Part shown: piece after piece, positions 9,848-20,939 of the stretch
Layout of the letters: each line of letters begins with the position of its first letter
Numbering within the stretch: the first letter of the stretch is position 1
Assembly (NCBI GenBank): GCA_030278955.1
Contig: JAOANR010000014.1
Span: 29,463,453 to 29,527,452, forward strand
Direction: 5' to 3'
DNA: 64,000 nucleotides
From: Hygrophila difformis
Lineage: Eukaryota > Streptophyta > Magnoliopsida > Lamiales > Acanthaceae
Program-made: the position numbers and the translations under genes
The notes under the pieces: model-generated
Databases searched by the model: none
What the model saw: only the letters and a program-made list of their open reading frames with translations
What the model was told of the DNA's origin: nothing

Positions 9848-11600
9848 AGGTTTCGTGATTATTGGCTCTGCCGGAAAACACATAGTTGGTATTTAGATTA
9901 TGTATTTTCTAGCATGTTCTTGGATGAAAAATAAATATAAATATAAATTTAATTTATATTTATATTTATTTTATTATTTTCATGTGTTGTATGTTTCCCG
10001 TTAAAGCCCTAGTTTTGTTGTAAACGTTTTTCCCACCAGATAATAAGTGTGGGTAGATTAGGCGTTTTTCATAGATCAAATGTATATTGCACTTTTTAAA
10101 TTGATCATATCTCAAAATATATACAAGTAAAAATTATGTGAAATATATATTCGAAAACTCCACGATTAGACGAATCTAACAAGACCAAACTTGACTATTT
10201 TCTTCCAAATATTTACTTGCAATAATATTGAGTCAGTTAAACAATGAACAGTGTCAAAAAGTCAAACAGGACGTCTGAAGTGGGACGGAGTATTATGTAA
10301 TGTAATGATGGAGATGGGCATGAAAAAGAGCAAATGGAGGCGATTTCACATGAAAAGGCGGCGGCGGCGACGGAATTGGTGGTTGGGTAGACGGCGAGGC
10401 TGGTGGTGGCGGCTGCAGGGTTGATGGAAAAACTAGGGTTTTGGCCCAATGGGTCGAAATACTAGGGTTTCCGTCGGCAGAAACTGTTTGGGCCGTAACT
10501 TTTGCCTCGGATGTCCATTTTGGGACCATGATACCTTTTCGGAAACTTCTCAGCGCCAGATTCGGACGTTTGACAGACTTTTTTCGCCATTCTTTAAAGT
10601 TGGACGTCTGGTGAAGTTTCATTGCATTGCATGAGAGGCAGATCCAGGCATCGTTCGGCGCCCATTTGAATGTTGTAATAGTTATTTTAGGCTATTAGAT
10701 AGGTTCTTGGGGCTGCGCGGGATTGCTTTATTTTATTGCTTTCTTTATTTGTTGATGTGATATAAAATTTAAATTTAAATTTATAGATAAATTTAAATTT
10801 AAATTTAAACACGCTAGAAATCACGTTTTAAGTGATTTGCTTGGGCTTATGTGATTTGCATGTTAGGAGCACGTTAGGAATTTAATTATTTCTTGATGCA
10901 TGCTATGGAAAAACCTACAAGTTAAATGACTAAGTCTAAATTATTGAATTTTAATTAATTCACGGGCCTCCACAATTGATCTCTATGTAAAGTGATTGTC
11001 ATACGCGTGGCCCATGAGGTCTCCTCCCTAACGGATGTTGACTTCCACAAGCTTGCTAGATCAGATTTCTAATTTAATGATTTAATTTTAAGTAAAGTGT
11101 GAGGCATACGCGTGACCCATGAGGTCTCCTCCCTAACGTATGTGCCATGCATAATGCATAAGTTTACTAGAAAAATTATTTCAAGATAACTAGAGGAGAT
11201 TATTGACATGCGATATGACTACCCCATCGGTCGCGTATTAATTGTGCATAATTATCCTTAAGGTTAAATTGTGGTCAAGACTTAGATGTGAACTTTAACA
11301 TAACCCCCCCACGAGGCCCCTGTTTTTATTTACATGGCCAGTTTTAAAAGATCGACAATTAATTTCATTCGTCATAAGGATAAGTTGATGAGATAATGAA
11401 ATTAGAGGCTGGGTGCCTGTTTGATAAATGCATGTGTAAACGTCCATCCTAACATGGCTTGCATATTCGTTTATTGAGCTGTCGAAGAATGCATAATTTC
11501 AATGGTTTTGAGGTTTTTCATGTTATTATGCTTTCATGAGAATGTGAATAAATTGCTTATACTTATGTGTTTGCATGTTTTATTTATTTCAGTCATCAAC
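9848..11600 (+). other. Copia untranslated leader, with a nested MITE and repeats
   Basis: 1.75 kb without a supported gene. It holds a Stowaway-type MITE (about 10080-10290), a GC-richer patch (10300-10640), an AT palindrome of AAATTTAAATTT units near 10765-10810, and a direct repeat of the 'CCCATGAGGTCTCCTCCC' block at about 11009 and 11119. Confidence 0.6.
10080..10290 (-). mobile_element. Stowaway-type MITE, one end eroded
   Basis: In reverse complement it follows the MITE at 54604-54859 closely (for example 'TGACTCAATATTATTG' and 'GTCTTGTTAGA'), starting CTCCGTCCCA next to a TA (10291-10292). The other terminus is not recognisable. Confidence 0.65.
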
Positions 11601-13939
11601 ATGTCGTTCAATCCACCTATGACTATTCTCAATCAAAACAAATTGACCGGTCCAAACTACTTGGACTGGAAACGAAATCTGGATATTGTCCTTGTCGCTG
11701 AAGAGTACAAATTTGTGCTCACTACTCCTGCTCCGGCGGCCCTGACTGATAGTTCCACCCAAGAGGAAATGGAGGCTCATTGGAAGTGGCATAAGGCAAA
11801 TGAGATGGCTTGTTGCTATATATTGGCCTCTATGACCAACGTACTGCAACAGCAGCATCAAGGTATGCCTACTTCTACTGAGATGATGTTGAGTCTCAAG
11901 GAGCTTTTTGGTGAGTCAGACAGATCAGCGAGGTTTGAGGAAATGAGGAAGATTATGTCTTCTTCTATGCCAGAGGGAGGGTCAGTGCGTGAGCATGTTC
12001 TCAAGATAATGGAAAATTTGAATGAGATAAAGCTGCTCGGGGGTAGTATTGATGGTGACACCAAGATCGATATTATCCTGCACTCACTCCCAAAGTCCTA
12101 TGAGAACTTCCGCCTAAATACCATCCTCACCAAGAGGAACTATACACTAGCTGAGCTTCTAGTGGACTTGGTTGCGACAGAAAGTCTTATGGGAAGTACT
12201 CCATAGGCTCTGTTTTCTGTGCAGGCTGGACCTTCTTCGTCTAAGGGCGGGAAGAAGAAAAAGCCCATTAAGAAAAAGAGCAGTGGAAATGCTGGAAGCA
12301 GTGGGAGCAAGTCGGTTGCGCCTTCTAGTGGCGTGAAGAAACCGAAAGGAAAGTGCTTCAAGTGCGCTAAGACGGGACACTGGAAAGCTGATTGTCCTTT
12401 CCTAAAGGGCAAAAATGGTACGCCTCTTGTATTAGTTGTTGAAACATGCTTTGCGGCTAGTTCTACCAGTTCATGGATAGTAGATACTGGAGCCACTAAT
12501 CATGTTTGTTGTACTTTGCAGGGCTTTCTGCAAACAAGGCAGCTGAGTGAGGGCGAGGTTACCATTCGCTTGGGAAATGCATTCGCGAGTGGCGGTGGCT
12601 GCAGTGGGAGATGTGCACTTATCTTTTTCTGATTCTGTTTTAGTTTTGAAGAACGTTTTATTTGTGCCTAGTTTTCGAACGAATCTAATTTCAGTTTCAA
12701 AACTTTATAAGGATGGCTATTCAGTTGTTTTAAATGAAGATTCTCTTATTATTATGAGAAACAACACTGTTATCTGTTCTGGCACGATGGAAAACGATAT
12801 TTATTCTATTACTTGTGCACAACAAACTGAAACTCAAGTTCATGCATCTATATCATTAAAGAGAAAGGAACCTTCTAAAATGAATCAAACATATTTGTGG
12901 CACTTTAGACTTGGTCATGTCAATCTAAGGAGGATCCAAAGACTGGTAAGTAGTGGTTTTATGGGCTCTCTCCAAGTGGAACTATTCGCAACCTGCGAAT
13001 TCTGCCTGGAAGGCAAGATGACGTCGAGGCCCTATAATACCCAAGGTAATAGGGCCAATAATGTGTTAGAATTGATTCACTCTGACGCATGTGGGCCTAT
13101 GTCCATTCAAGCTAGGGGTGGTTTCGAGTATTTTATCACTTTTATTGATGATTACTCGAGATATGGATACATATACTTGATGCGCCGCAAGTCTGAATGC
13201 TTTGACAAGTTCAAAGAATTTAAGGCAGAAGTAGAGAACCGTCAAGGGAAGAGTATCAAGTCACTGCGGTCTGATCGTGGTGACGAATACCTTAGCGCTG
13301 AATTTAGGCAATACTTATTAGAGAGTGGGATAAGATCCCAGTTGACTGCACCTGGTACTCCGCAACAGAATGGTGTAGCTGAAAGAAGGAATATGACTCT
13401 GTTAGATATGGTGAGATCGATGATGAGTTATGCCTCCCTACCTATCTCATTTTGGGGATATGCCTTGGAAACAGCGGCGTACATACCGAACTTCGTGCCT
13501 TCTAAATCAGTTCCGAAGACTCAAATGGAATTGTGGTCCGGGCGAAAGCCCAGTATGGACCACATTCGGATTTGGGGTTGCCCAGCAAATGTGTTGGACA
13601 GGGAAGCTGATAAATTGGCACCTAGGACGAAAGTGCGACTATTTGTAGGATACCCCAAAGGAACGAGAGGGGGTTATTTTTATAGTCCTAGGGATCATAA
13701 GGTAGTGGTTAGCACCAATGCCCGGTTCCTAGAGGAAGACTATGTGAGTGACCATAAATCCAAGAGTGAGATTATTCTCAATGAGCTAAGAGGAGACAAT
13801 AGCATACCGAGTGTACAAGAAGATATACCACAAAATACTGCACAACGTGTTGACACTGATGTCACCACACATGAATCGCCTCGATGTAGTGGGAGGGTAA
13901 CTCGCTTACCCAGTCGTTTCTTGTTGGTGGGAGAGTCTT
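11601..13939 (+). pseudogene. Copia gag-protease-integrase, interrupted
   Basis: Gag starts at the ATG at 11601 (copia-type gag, 'GPNYLDWKRNL'). An in-frame TAG at 12204-12206 breaks it, where relatives continue. The frame then carries a CCHC zinc knuckle (CFKCAKTGHWKADC, about 12357) and the protease signature 'WIVDTGA'. A +1 frameshift near 12580 moves the rest into another frame. From there come the GAG-pre-integrase region (about 12900-13030) and an integrase core with catalytic D (13085 region, 'HSDACGP'), D ('SDRGDEY', about 13270) and E ('NGVAERRN', about 13372). The coding sequence stops at 13939, where the LARD entered; a few codons beyond are LARD sequence. Confidence 0.88.
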
Positions 13940-16458
13940 TGAAACTTTTGAAAAATTTTCCACACGAGTATTTTTAAGAAAATAAGATAATCCCGGTTTT
14001 TTACTTTTATTTAATGAAAATCGATTTATGAAGGCGGAGTTGGGATTAGGGATATATTTATAGGTTGTCACGTTTTTATTTACTCGTGTTAAGAAACTGT
14101 GCCCCCGAAAGCGCCTGGAGTAAAAAATTGCAGTATTTATAGTAAGTACCAGATCGTTCACTGAAGGATGTGCGATAGAAGCAGGGCCCACATCGTTTAC
14201 TAAGATTTTCTACTCGGTTACTCGATTCAAGTTTGTGTTTGATTATGATCTACTTGACATAATTTAATTCTAAGCTATGAAAGCAATAGAATAAAGCAGA
14301 TAAAATTATTCTAGAAAGCGAATTAAATTTAATCTAAGAAAGCAATAAAATTATTCTAAGAAAGCGGTTAAAATTATTCTAAGAAAGCAAATTTAAAATG
14401 AGACAGAAGGAATATGAAGGAAATAATAAAAATTGGAAAGATTCAGATGAAACAATAATTAAACTTCCATTTTAATACACAGATCTTTGTTTGGGATAAT
14501 CCTTCAGTTAGCTAACTCTCATACTCTCTATACCATGTTCCCTTTAACAGACAGGTACTTACAGTAAGAGTTTACATACTCTTAAGAAATCAAAATCTAA
14601 GATACCACAGACTCATAACTGCCCTTGCATGGCCCTGCTAAGACATATTATTTATCCGTGGTGGTCAAGCAACACCCGACAAGTCATTTATTGAGATGCC
14701 AAGTACTGCTATCATTCCCCCATGTCACACCCTAAGTTTCTAATTAAGCCCTGAACTATCCCTTAACTTTCAGTCCTAGTAGCAGTTAGAAGATCTAGTC
14801 ACACATCCGAGTGACCTCTACGAAAGCGATTAAAGAAAGTAGTAAAGAAAGCATTTAAAATCCTATCACTCGGGAGTTTTAAAAGCTTCGTACTGGTAGT
14901 AAAAGAAAGCTCCCAGTCGGAATGACCGGGCGTGGATCAAGAATTCCCGGATCTCGGTGAACCGCTCACAGTGTTCACTTCCTTCCGGGTGGTTATGAGA
15001 TACAAACTAATGAAACGAACTAATAAATTAGTTCGTTCCGGATGCACTCACACAGGACTCAAAAATAGGCTCTGGCAGAAGAGGAGAGCAGTTGAAAGAA
15101 TACTCAACCCTACCTCAGAAAATAACCAAGGCCTATGTATTGTTCCTCTAGAATTATCTAACACACTGTATTTGAATCCAAGTGGATCCCATCTCGGTGT
15201 GATAGTTAAGACTAAATTACCAATACACATCAATTTCGGAAAATAATCGATCTGAAAATCATTCCCTTAACAGGTACTCGATTTTCAATAAGAACACAGA
15301 CCCTTTCAGTCTAGATGAGACCTAATCGCTGACTCTGATTCTAATTTCCCAAAATCAATCCCCAATCAAATGTGAATTAGTCATAAACAGTGGAATTTAT
15401 CCCTTACTTAGATCCGGATTTTTTAAATGAATTTTTGTTGGAAATTTATTATGAGACATCTAATTTAAATCACGACTTCTATGTCCAAGGGAAGGATCCC
15501 AAAATAATTATGACCACAATATTTATATAATAGTATCATGCCTAATTTTATAAGGAAGTGTAAAATAAAATTAACCCAAAATATAAGGTGGGTTTAGACA
15601 GAATGTGTTACACAAAGATGAAATAGCCGGAGATGAGAGGAATTTATTTGGCTAAAAAGATGACAAAAATACTCAGGATAATCCGGACTGCAAACATCTG
15701 CTATCCAGGTCCTGACTATTCCAGGTGGGATAATTTTTAGACAGTGGAATGCCTTAAATGACAGTTGCCGCCGTCATCTTAGACTCCACTGTCTGTGAAC
15801 TGGATAAAAACCCACATATTCTATCATTGCAATAATTATTAGACAACATTGGCATATATCATCTAACATTACTACAGCTCCAGATTCTGGTTTGAAATTA
15901 AAAGAAAATAAAACTGTATTTGGACAGATGCTGACTGAGTGGCTACTTCATTTCCTGGTAAGAGGACCGTTCGCCTGACCTCGTCAGTCACTATCCAAAC
16001 CATGCAAAATAACAAATAGTAATTAATACATAGACTACGGGCTACTTCATTTCCCGGTAAAGGGACCGTTCGCCAACATTATTCTATGGTATTTTTCACT
16101 ATTCATTTCACACAACATAGGTAAAGACAAAATAAATGAAAGAAAATATTTTTGGGTCTTCTTGTATGAGAGACATTGGTTTCTCATGCAAGGGTATGGA
16201 AATTAATTCATAATTACTCTTTATGGTCTAAATAATCTCTCATTCCATAATTAATTACAGTCCGGATTATATACTTAGATCATTAGAGTTTAATTTATGT
16301 AGAAAAATCTTTTAATGGAAATTGAACAAAGTTCTTTATATTAAATTAATCATGGGTTGAGATCATTGAATTTCAACATCAAAATATTAATACAAAGGTT
16401 CAATCAATTAATGAGATGAGATGGAGAATAAAAATTTGGCAATAAGAGTGCCATGCAT

Positions 16459-17222
16459 GTTGTGAGACAGAAATTGCGTCGTGGACCGTGGGTTCACGAC
16501 GGGAGGATCACGACATGAGAGGTGGGAAATAAAAGAAATTGGATTTTTAGAAATTTAGGGTTTCCATGTCGCTAGACAAAAATTGTGTCGTGAGGCGTGG
16601 TCTCGCGACACGAGTCTGGCGACACAGGGGTTGGAAGTCAGAATTTTTGGACATTAAAAGAGATGAGGATCCAGTCGTGAGACCATAAATTGTGTCGCGA
16701 ACCTAGGCTCGCGACATGGGTCTCGCGACTGGATAGTTTGTGAAAATTTGCTAAGTCATGGAGGCCCAGTCGCTAGACTTGAATTGTGGCGCGAGACATG
16801 GTCCCGCGACAGGAGTCAAGCAACTGGCATGGTCTAGCAAAAAATTCTAAGTATTTGATTCCCAGTTGCTAAACTTGGAAAGTGTGTCGCGAGACGTGGT
16901 CTGCGACAGGTTGGTCTAGCGACTGGGCTTTCAATATATTGTTAGGGCATACTTTCCTAGTCCTGAAACTAAAATTGGGTCCTGAACAGTGGGTTCAGGA
17001 CATGAGTTACACGACGAGCCTCTCAGAGAAAATGCAAGAGTTTGGTCCCCAGTCGCTTAGCATTGTGTCGCGAACCGTGGGTTCACGACAGGGGTGCCTC
17101 ACGACTGGGGGTTTTAAATTAAAGGACAAGTGTCCTGAGACATCCAGTCCCGAAACTCCCCTCTGATCGCGAGACGTGGTCTCGCGACTGGAGGCGGTTT
17201 GCGACCAGGAGGTGGTTCAGGA
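16459..17222. repeat. Nested TCGCGA hairpin array, LTR copy 1 (proximal)
   Basis: Several imperfect nested palindromes spaced about 80-110 bp apart. Outer arms resemble CAGTCGCTAGAC / GTCTAGCGACTG. Inner arms resemble TGTCGCGAGAC / GTCTCGCGACA around a 3-4 base loop (GTG/ATG). At least eight TCGCGA sites fall in this stretch, against an AT-rich background. Each unit varies, so it is not a simple satellite. Confidence 0.85.
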
Positions 17223-17824
17223 CACATGTCAGGCACAGTAGCATGCATTATGCGTGATCTCACCCTGTTTCAGATCTAAAAGTGACTTAAAGCTAGAAAC
17301 AACCAAGCATAATTTAGATCTAACTAAAACATGCTTGAATAAAATTAAATAAACTAAGACAAACCTTAAAATAAAACAAAAAGAATTCTAATCTAGGGTT
17401 TAATCATTCACTATGCATGAACCTAACCTCAATTAGTAAACAATAAGCATAATATGAAAAATTAAAGGTCAAATGATCACAAATAAAATGAAAGCATTAA
17501 ATCCATGGGTTTAGAACACCCATTTCATGTTTTTGGGATACATTTTCAGATTTAACTCCCCATTTATTAAGTGGGTTTGTTATTATCCATTAAGTTGGAT
17601 AATACAAACCATAGAAACAAGGTAAAAAACGAAAACATGGTAGAAAGTGGCTACCTACTGCCCTAAAATGGAAAACCAACAAGAATTTAAGCTAACCACC
17701 CTAATCTAATAACAAAATTTAAATAATACAAAAAAAAAAACTAACTAAAAACTACCTAAGAGAGAGCTCTGCAAACTATCTTCAAGAAAGAAAGAATCCC
17801 CCCCTGAACATAGGGATCACCACC

Positions 17825-17832
17825 TATTTATA
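17825..17832 (-). promoter_or_regulatory. LARD LTR TATA box
   Basis: TATAAATA on the minus strand. It is repeated at 35369-35376 in the other LTR, inside the same sequence block. It is the likely promoter of the element's own transcript. Confidence 0.5.
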
Positions 17833-17905
17833 GAAGTGAAACCCTAAGCCCATGGGCCTTGATCTGAGGCCCATTGTGTCTCAAGACATCACACACATCA
17901 CAGCT

Positions 17906-17971
17906 GTGTCGCGGAATCACGTTGTGGCGCGAGACAAGGCTGCATGTCGCAAGGCTTCTCGACTGGGTCTT

Positions 17972-18003
<32 letters not shown>

Positions 18004-18253
18004 TCATGTGGCGCTAAACTACACCCAGTCGCGAGACCATGCTTCGCAACTAGGGTCTAGCGACTGGTTGCCTTGGGACTGGATTCTCCTTCATCATCTT
18101 CTTGTGTCGCTAGACATTCCCCAGTCGTGAGACCATGCTTCGCGACTGGGAGGTCTAGGGACTGGCCTTATCCGCTTTCTGTCTCTTTGTGTCGCGGAAC
18201 ACCTCCCAGTCGCGAGGCCATGTTTCGCGACTGGGTACCAGTCTCACGACTGG
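17906..18253. repeat. Nested hairpin array, LTR copy 1 (distal)
   Basis: The same motif family as the proximal array, with CCAGTCGCGAGACC and CGCGACTGG arms in three to four units, interrupted by a T26 run at 17979-18004. It lies on the other side of the LTR TATA box from the proximal array. Confidence 0.8.
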
Positions 18254-18594
18254 CTCGTCCTTATTGGGCCTGATGGGCCAACATATATTTTTGTGGGTCT
18301 TTTCTTTATTTTCCTATCTTTTTGTATTTTGTGGGCCTGGTTTATTCTTTTGCCCATCTTTTTCATTTCTTTTTCTTTTCTTTCCTTTTTCTGTTGTTTT
18401 GGATTTTTCTATCATGAATGTGTAATAAAATTACATATTTATGCATTTTCATACCAACTTATTATTTTTACAAATATGCATAAATCAGTCAAATTCTACT
18501 GCTTTCTTATTTAAGATAAGACCGGAATGCGATCAAATGCCAGTTTCAGACACGGAAATGGATTGAAAATAATGGACATTTCTGGCCATTATCA

Positions 18595-18609
18595 ACATCC
18601 TCACATTTA
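18595..18609 (-). other. LARD polypurine tract
   Basis: On the minus strand the interior ends TAAATGTGAGGATGT directly before the LTR's TGATAATGG. The same purine motif occurs three more times inside the element (21007-21020, 23361-23374, 23813-23826). Confidence 0.65.
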
Positions 18610-20269
18610 TACTGATCGTTCCCGAGCAGTTAGAGTCAATGTTCCTTGGAACACGGACTCTACATATTCAATTCATTTTCGTGGCTTCATAAATTATATT
18701 CTTTTTGGATTGGGATAAGACAATCAAAAACTATAAGTATTAAATTCCCTTGATTGTAGTTTTTAATGAAATGATACTTGCTCACTACATCGGGCCTACA
18801 AATCAAGCATTATTGTCAACCCTTCATGAATATCATGTTTGAAAGATGCAAAGATTAGAAATCAGAATTAAGGTATGACACGAACAAACTTAATGAAATA
18901 GAACCTCACATATAAGAGAATCAGAAAAATTTACTCACTCTCAACTGGGGTTTAATCGTAAACACTCAAAATCAAATTTAATTAAATTATCCCATAAGCT
19001 TGCAATTAGACCAACTCGCCACCGGCTCATTTCTTCAAATCGAGATCCCGAGGTCTTATTTAAGGGTTATAATGGGGCATATGGTTGTAATATTGGTATG
19101 GAAGGGAATTATTGGGTTAAGGAGTGGCAAGAATTAATTCTATCATAACTTGGCATTGTTATTTAGAGTTTATGATCATCAACAGTTCTTTCTTTTGCTT
19201 TTCTTTTTCTATTGCATGACATTAGACTATGTCTAATTGCTTTGTCATTTGCAATTTTATTCTTGTTGAAATGATCATATTTCTTTTTCTTTTTCTTTTT
19301 TCTTTTTCTCTCTCTCTTTTTTTTGAATCGGTTTATTGAATACCGATTTGTATGTTTGATGATCACAAATTTAATGCCTTTGATGGAATTCATTATTGCA
19401 CACTTGTGTTTGATTTTCTTGGTCTGTTTATAAGGCTAGGAATAATATAGTGGCTTCAAAGAAAAATTAGGTTTAAAGGCTCGGATTGGTTAATCCTAAG
19501 GGGAAAATATTTTTGGCTTTGGAATTCTAAAGAAGGCCAAAATTTGGGTTTTTCTAAGTGCCTCGATCATGTGCTCGATTTTTGGAATATGGCATGGTCT
19601 TGAATCGGTCCCAATTGCAAGTTCTAGTCTCCTTTAATCAAATTGATTCACACATCAAAGAAAATAAATGAGTAAAAATGACTCATGGCTCAAATCTCAC
19701 AAGGTTGGATTGATTCATGTCATACAGTATTCTAAAATTTAATCAAAGTTTAACTCTAACAATCTATTCAATCAAAATTTTCAACATGCAGATTTATTAC
19801 TCAATAAGCTGATCGCATCATTAAATTTTTATAGCTCAAAACCGTAGGAATTCATTTCATGCATGTTCTCAATTATATTATCCCAATTTAAAAGTTTGAA
19901 AATTTAATTACAAGCATAAATTTAACATGTGAATTTAGAGCAGGTTTATGCATACTTTTTGCTGGTTATTTAATTTAAAGCGATAAAGAGGCACTGTTAA
20001 CATACTGGGTATGTCAACAGTAATTTTTGACCTGACAGTCACTTATTCATCTCGGACTGTCAGACATCTTTTTTTTTTTAAATAAAATTGCTTGTGGATC
20101 TCAAGATGAAGCACTGTTGTGCAAAGCAGTTAAATACATCATTTATAAGAGATTCTTGTGCAGTTAAGACAAACATGCACAAAAATATAGAATTCCCTTA
20201 TATGACGGTTACAGTCCAGCTTAAGCAAAATAAAGCATTAAGGCTCATGCTTCCTTCATTCCTCCTCTC
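18610..20269 (-). other. LARD interior downstream of the F-box exon, non-coding
   Basis: No gene seen. It holds a CT-rich low-complexity stretch near 19279-19325 and two adjacent inverted repeats: 19994-20020 (12-bp arms, one mismatch, 3-base loop) and 20032-20063 (CTGACAGTC / GACTGTCAG). Confidence 0.55.
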
Positions 20270-20939
20270 CTAGGCAAAGAAGTTTCTGCTCCAGTAGACG
20301 ATGTTCGTTAGGTCACAACGTATGCACCAGCCTTCCTGTTCTTCCAGGTTTGCTTGCCTTCTTGGGCAGTACTCTCGTTCTGCCTGACCTGCAAACAAAC
20401 CAGGGGCTTCCTGGCGATCTATCAGCCATGCGAAGATGTTGGTGACTGTGTGGATCAGGATTGATCGATCGGTTGCCATTTCTTTTATCATCTTAATCCC
20501 CAGAAGAACTTGGCTCTCATCCAGCTTGCTCAACAACATCAGTCCCCGTGTGAAGATTGACGCTTTGTGATTATCTTCTATCCCTAGCCTTAACAGCTCG
20601 CATGCTCTTTCCTCATCCCCGTCTACGAATGCTTGCATTGCTGGTATGATTTGGAGATTGAAGTTTCCTGCTTCTATGCACCTCTGCAGGAATTTTCCCT
20701 TTTCTCTCTGGACGTGTTGTTGCCACATTTTCACAGTGGAGGTCTCCAGCTCGCAGCGCTTGTAGACGATGGTGAGGTTGCCTGCGTCTCTTAGCTTTTT
20801 ACATGTTTCCCTAGCTGTGAATACCTCCTTGATGTCATCCTCTCCCCTTCGGGAGAGGATTTCTCCTAACAGCTCCACTGGCAGATCCAGCAGCTGGGTC
20901 CCTTCATGTACCTGATTTGGAATTTGGAAGACGTTGCCC
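20270..20939 (-). pseudogene. Captured F-box protein exon (At1g67623-like)
   Basis: An uninterrupted minus-strand frame of about 223 residues lacks an ATG and begins right after a good 3' splice acceptor (TTATCATTGCAG ending at 20940). The N-terminal part is an F-box ('LLDLPVELLGEILSR' ... 'CKKLRDAGN'). The middle resembles the Sel1-like repeat region of the small plant F-box family typified by Arabidopsis At1g67623 ('GNFNLQIIPAMQAF', 'HKASIFTRGLMLL'). The tail is a short Cys-containing segment ending 'YWSRNFFA' and a TAG. F-box proteins recruit substrates to SCF ubiquitin ligases. The exon lies inside the LARD in the element's sense orientation, so it is best read as a host gene fragment captured by the retroelement. 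The first exon is missing, but the frame has no internal stop. Function and expression are unknown. Confidence 0.75.

Larger units (their letters stand above)
13940..18594 (-). repeat. LARD LTR, uninterrupted (3' LTR in element sense)
   Basis: 4,655 bp from TGAAAC to TTATCA. It aligns along its length with 23969-25710 plus 34024-36128. It holds two hairpin arrays (16459-17222 and 17906-18253), a minus-strand TATA box (17825-17832), a 35-bp direct repeat (15941-15975 and 16040-16074), and an 11-bp perfect hairpin with a two-base loop at 15014-15037. Open frames such as 14932-15246 recur in the other LTR only because the LTRs are copies. No coding function is supported. Confidence 0.88.

Noticed and set aside
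14932..15246. A possible small gene conserved in both LARD LTRs (also 24948-25217).
   Set aside because: The conservation is explained by LTR duplication. The second copy is shortened by a stop and no domain is seen.
16459..17222. CRISPR-like array, because palindromic repeats occur at fairly regular spacing.
   Set aside because: The context is a plant LTR element, units are not identical, 'spacers' are variants of the same arms, and no cas gene is present.
16882..18425. Several open frames across the hairpin arrays.
   Set aside because: They exist on both strands and in several frames because the GC-rich palindromes lack stops. Translations are low in any recognisable motif.
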